From CAVUNY01 sp963843535 (lineage in GTDB: Bacteria > Chloroflexota > Anaerolineae > Anaerolineales > Anaerolineaceae), in the NCBI GenBank assembly GCA_963843535.1, contig CAWJKU010000004.1:868001-932000 (forward strand): DNA of 64,000 nt, given 5' to 3'. A program made the translations under genes and the position numbers. Positions 61,269 to 64,000 of the stretch are shown here, piece by piece (the stretch's first letter is position 1; every line of letters begins with the position of its first letter). A model generated the notes under the pieces. That model was given only the letters and a program-made list of their open reading frames with translations. It was not told the origin of the DNA and did no database searches.

Positions 61269-64000
61269 ATGTCCGAGACCCCTTTTTATAATCCGGCTGA
61301 AATCGAGCCCAAATGGCAGGAACGTTGGGAACGAGATGGCTTATACCATGCCGATATCGATCCTTCTCGCCCCAAATTTTACGCATTGACCATGCTGCCT
61401 TACCCTTCGGGAGATTTACACATCGGTCACTGGTACGCGATGACACCTTCCGACGCGCGCGCGCGCTTCAAACGCATGCAGGGTTATAACGTGCTGTTTC
61501 CGATGGGTTTTGACGCCTTTGGCCTGCCGGCAGAGAACGCAGCCATCAAGAATAATATCCATCCCAAACAATGGACCTACCGGAATATCGACCGCATGCG
61601 CAAGCAGCTGCACAGCATGGGCGCGATGTTTGACTGGCGGCGCGAAGCGATTTCAGCCGACCCGGAATACTACCGCTGGACGCAGTGGTTCTTCACCCAG
61701 CTTTTTAATCACGGCCTGGCTTACCATAAAATGTCCCCGGTGGATTGGTGTCCGAACTGCAATACCACCCTGGCGCGCGAGCAGGTGCTGGGAGATGACC
61801 GCCACTGCGAACGCTGCGGAACGCCGGTTATTAAGAAAAATCTGGATCAGTGGTTCTTTAAAATAACCAATTATGCCGAAGAGCTGTTGGAATACGAATC
61901 CATCGATTGGCCTGAACGAGTCCAGACCCTGCAAACGAATTGGATCGGCCGCTCGGAAGGGGCCGCGGTCACATTTCGGACTGCCCAAGGCGATCCGCTG
62001 GAGGTTTTCACCACTCGCCCGGATACGTTATGGGGCGCGACCTTTATGGTGCTGGCCCCGGAACATCCCCTGGTGGAAAAAATTACCACCCCAGAGCAGA
62101 AATCTGCGGTGGCCGATTATGTCCAGCAGACCCTGCGCCAATCGGATATTCAGCGCGCGCGAGAGGAAAAAGAGAAGACCGGCGTGTTTACCGGTGGGTT
62201 CGCGGTTAACCCGGTCAACGGACAGCAGATTCCTATCTGGATCGCTGACTACGTGATGATGACCTACGGCACCGGCGCGATCATGGCTGTGCCGGCGCAC
62301 GATGAACGCGATTTTGCCTTCGCGATCAAATTCGGGCTGCCCATCATCCCGGTCATTGAGCGCAACGACGGCACCGCCAAGAGCCTGGTTTTCCCCGGTT
62401 CGGTGGCTGCTGGTTTTGCCGATCAATTAAAAGCAGGTGGATTAGAATATACCGCTGCCCCGGTCGGGAACGTTGGTGAAGGCCTGTTTGTCACTCTGCA
62501 TGGATCCAGCCAGATCGAGCAGTTCATTGACATGATGCAGGCCGCGATTCTACCTGGTAACTGGAACGAGATCGTCGGCGCACGCTGGGCTTTCGTTTTT
62601 TCGGATGGGGTGCGCGAGCTGGATTCGGTTGCAGCCGACCGGGAGATCCTGGAGCGCTGCAAGGCCATTTACCCGCCGGTCTGCCGCCAACCGCACCACA
62701 ATGGAAATGCTCAACCAGCTGGAATTTTATCAGGATGTGCTGTTTCACCCCGAATACGGAACGATGATCCATTCCGCATCCTTCAGCGGCACGCCCGGCA
62801 GTACCGCAAAACCTAAGGTGATTGCCTGGCTGGCGGAGCGGGGTATTGGCAGCGGGACCATGCAGTACAAACTGCGCGACTGGTTGATTTCGCGCCAGCG
62901 CTACTGGGGCGCGCCGATCCCCATGGTTTTCTGCCCAAATTGCGGCGTGGTGCCAGTGCCGGATGACCAGCTGCCGGTACTCCTGCCGGATGACGTCGAA
63001 TGGAAGCCGACGGGTGAAAGCCCATTGAAGCTGCACCCCACCTGGCGCTTCACCACCTGCCCGAAATGCGGCGGAAAAGCCGAGCGCGAAACGGATACCA
63101 TGGATACCTTCATGTGCTCGAGCTGGTACCATCTGCGCTACCTGAGCCCGCAGTATACCCAAGGTCCGTTTGATCCCAAGGAATATGAGTATTGGATGCC
63201 GGTGGATACATACACCGGCGGGATCGAACACGCCACCATGCACCTGATGTACACGCGCTTTTTCCACAAAGCCGCGCGCGACATGGGCATTACCCGCGGT
63301 TTGGAACCGATGATCCAGCTGCGCAACCAGGGCATGGTGCTCGGGGAAGATTCAGAGAAGATGTCGAAAAGCCGGGGGAATGTGGTTTCGCCGGATGAAC
63401 TGGTGCAGAAATACGGCGCAGATATCGTCCGCAGCTACCTGATGTTCTTTGCCCGTTGGGACCAGGGCGCCCCGTGGAATTACAGCGGTATCGACGGACC
63501 CGCCCGCTGGATCCAGCGAACCTGGATGACGCTGTTGGAATCAACGGAAATCAAGAAGGAAGACCCTGATCTGACCCGAGTACTGCGGCGTAAACTGCAC
63601 CAAACCTTGAAGTCGGTCACCCGTGATTTTGAAACCTTTGAGTTCAACACGATCATTTCCTCGTTGATGGAATTAATGAACGAAATGAGCCGCGCCAAGC
63701 AAGCCGGCGCTTTTGGATCGACCGCCTGGCAGGAAGCCGCGGAAATTTATCTAAAAATGCTGGCGCCGGTTGCCCCGCATATCAGTGAAGAGATATGGAG
63801 TTTGCTGGGCAAACCCTACTCGATCCACATCCAGACCTGGCCTAAGGTTGATGAAGAAGCAGCCAAAGAGGATGAAATCACGTTGGTGGTGCAGGTCAAC
63901 GGTAAATTGCGCGACCGCATCACGCTGCCAGCCGCGGTCAGTGACGCGGAGGCCAAAGAAAAAGCCCTGTCCAGCGACGCCGTACAGCGCTATCTAAATG
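61269..64000 (+). CDS. leuS: Leucyl-tRNA synthetase, frameshifted, 3' end outside window
   Basis: Charges tRNA-Leu. The HIGH motif (YPSGDLHIGHWYA) lies near residue 50 from the ATG at 61269, which has AGGAG 7 nt upstream; zinc Cys pairs and the editing domain follow. After IYPPV (62670-62681) the original frame loses similarity and ends at 62816. A +1 frame resumes at RTTMEML (62692) and stays open to the window end, with LRDWLISRQRYWG and KMSKSRGN. So one extra base lies within 62679-62691. In an essential gene this suggests a sequence or assembly error, or a recent mutation. The frame after the shift has no stop in the 1300 nt shown. Confidence 0.9.

Noticed and set aside
1..64000. CRISPR array, insertion sequence or prophage
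   Set aside because: No evenly spaced direct repeats, transposase, integrase or phage structural proteins were seen on reading the window.

Overview
The window reads like a stretch of chromosome from a Chloroflexota bacterium, probably Anaerolineae-like. This is inferred from the style of the proteins (CruF-type carotenoid hydratase, a bi-domain oxidoreductase paired with a heparinase-like protein, many DUF4129/DUF58 and GT4 genes) and was not tested by any search. Genes are densely packed. Many start codons overlap the previous stop as ATGA or TGATG. I see no CRISPR array, insertion sequence, phage gene or replication origin.

Layout. 1-3.6 kb: the end of a sensor histidine kinase, then an ABC-2 type exporter (two permeases and an ATPase). 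3.7-9.9 kb: dinB, a membrane protein, a GT4 glycosyltransferase on the minus strand, tRNA-Thr(CGU), uridine kinase with an abutting VTT membrane protein, and an M20 peptidase. 10.2-17.8 kb, minus strand: a large single-module NRPS-like enzyme (PaaK-like domain, adenylation, carrier, thioesterase) behind a MoxR-DUF58-DUF4129 operon. 18.2-19.6 kb: cruF-like and eda, translationally coupled. 19.8-31.7 kb, minus strand: a phosphorus block with an HD protein, a CHAD protein, two thymidylate-kinase-like genes, then phoU-pstBACS, phoR, phoB and a GT4 gene. 31.8-34.7 kb: M24 peptidase, MFS transporter, metallo-beta-lactamase-fold hydrolase. 34.9-37.1 kb: recX-rny with a terminator-like hairpin ending at the recX start codon. 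37.7-45.1 kb: small membrane proteins, a PfkB-like kinase, a GAF-PAS-cyclase, a transglutaminase, a PAP2 phosphatase. 45.2-60.7 kb: a secreted-type metallopeptidase and an exopolysaccharide cluster (sugar transferase, WecG, GT4, methyltransferase, two broken flippases, O-antigen ligase/TPR, and a divergent oxidoreductase plus heparinase-like pair). 60.7-64 kb: two tRNA-Ala genes and leuS under a T-box. leuS carries a frameshift and runs off the window.

How it fits together. The phoBR-pst block is a complete phosphate sensing and uptake unit, and an 11-bp periodic repeat in front of pstS looks like a PhoB/PhoP site. Next to it lie CHAD and Ppx/GppA-like HD proteins, which hint at polyphosphate handling. 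The 47-61 kb genes have the parts for a Wzx/Wzy-type surface polysaccharide. Its flippase step appears damaged in this copy.

Most unusual features: (1) a dispersed family of long near-perfect intergenic hairpins with arms that start G-rich, carry a T-run and usually close on a GNA triloop; (2) several genes whose -10 element lies exactly 6-7 nt before the start codon, suggesting leaderless mRNAs; (3) the PaaK/A/T/TE protein, which lacks a condensation domain and the amino-group-binding Asp; (4) the recX leader; (5) the reciprocal truncation of two paralogous flippases.
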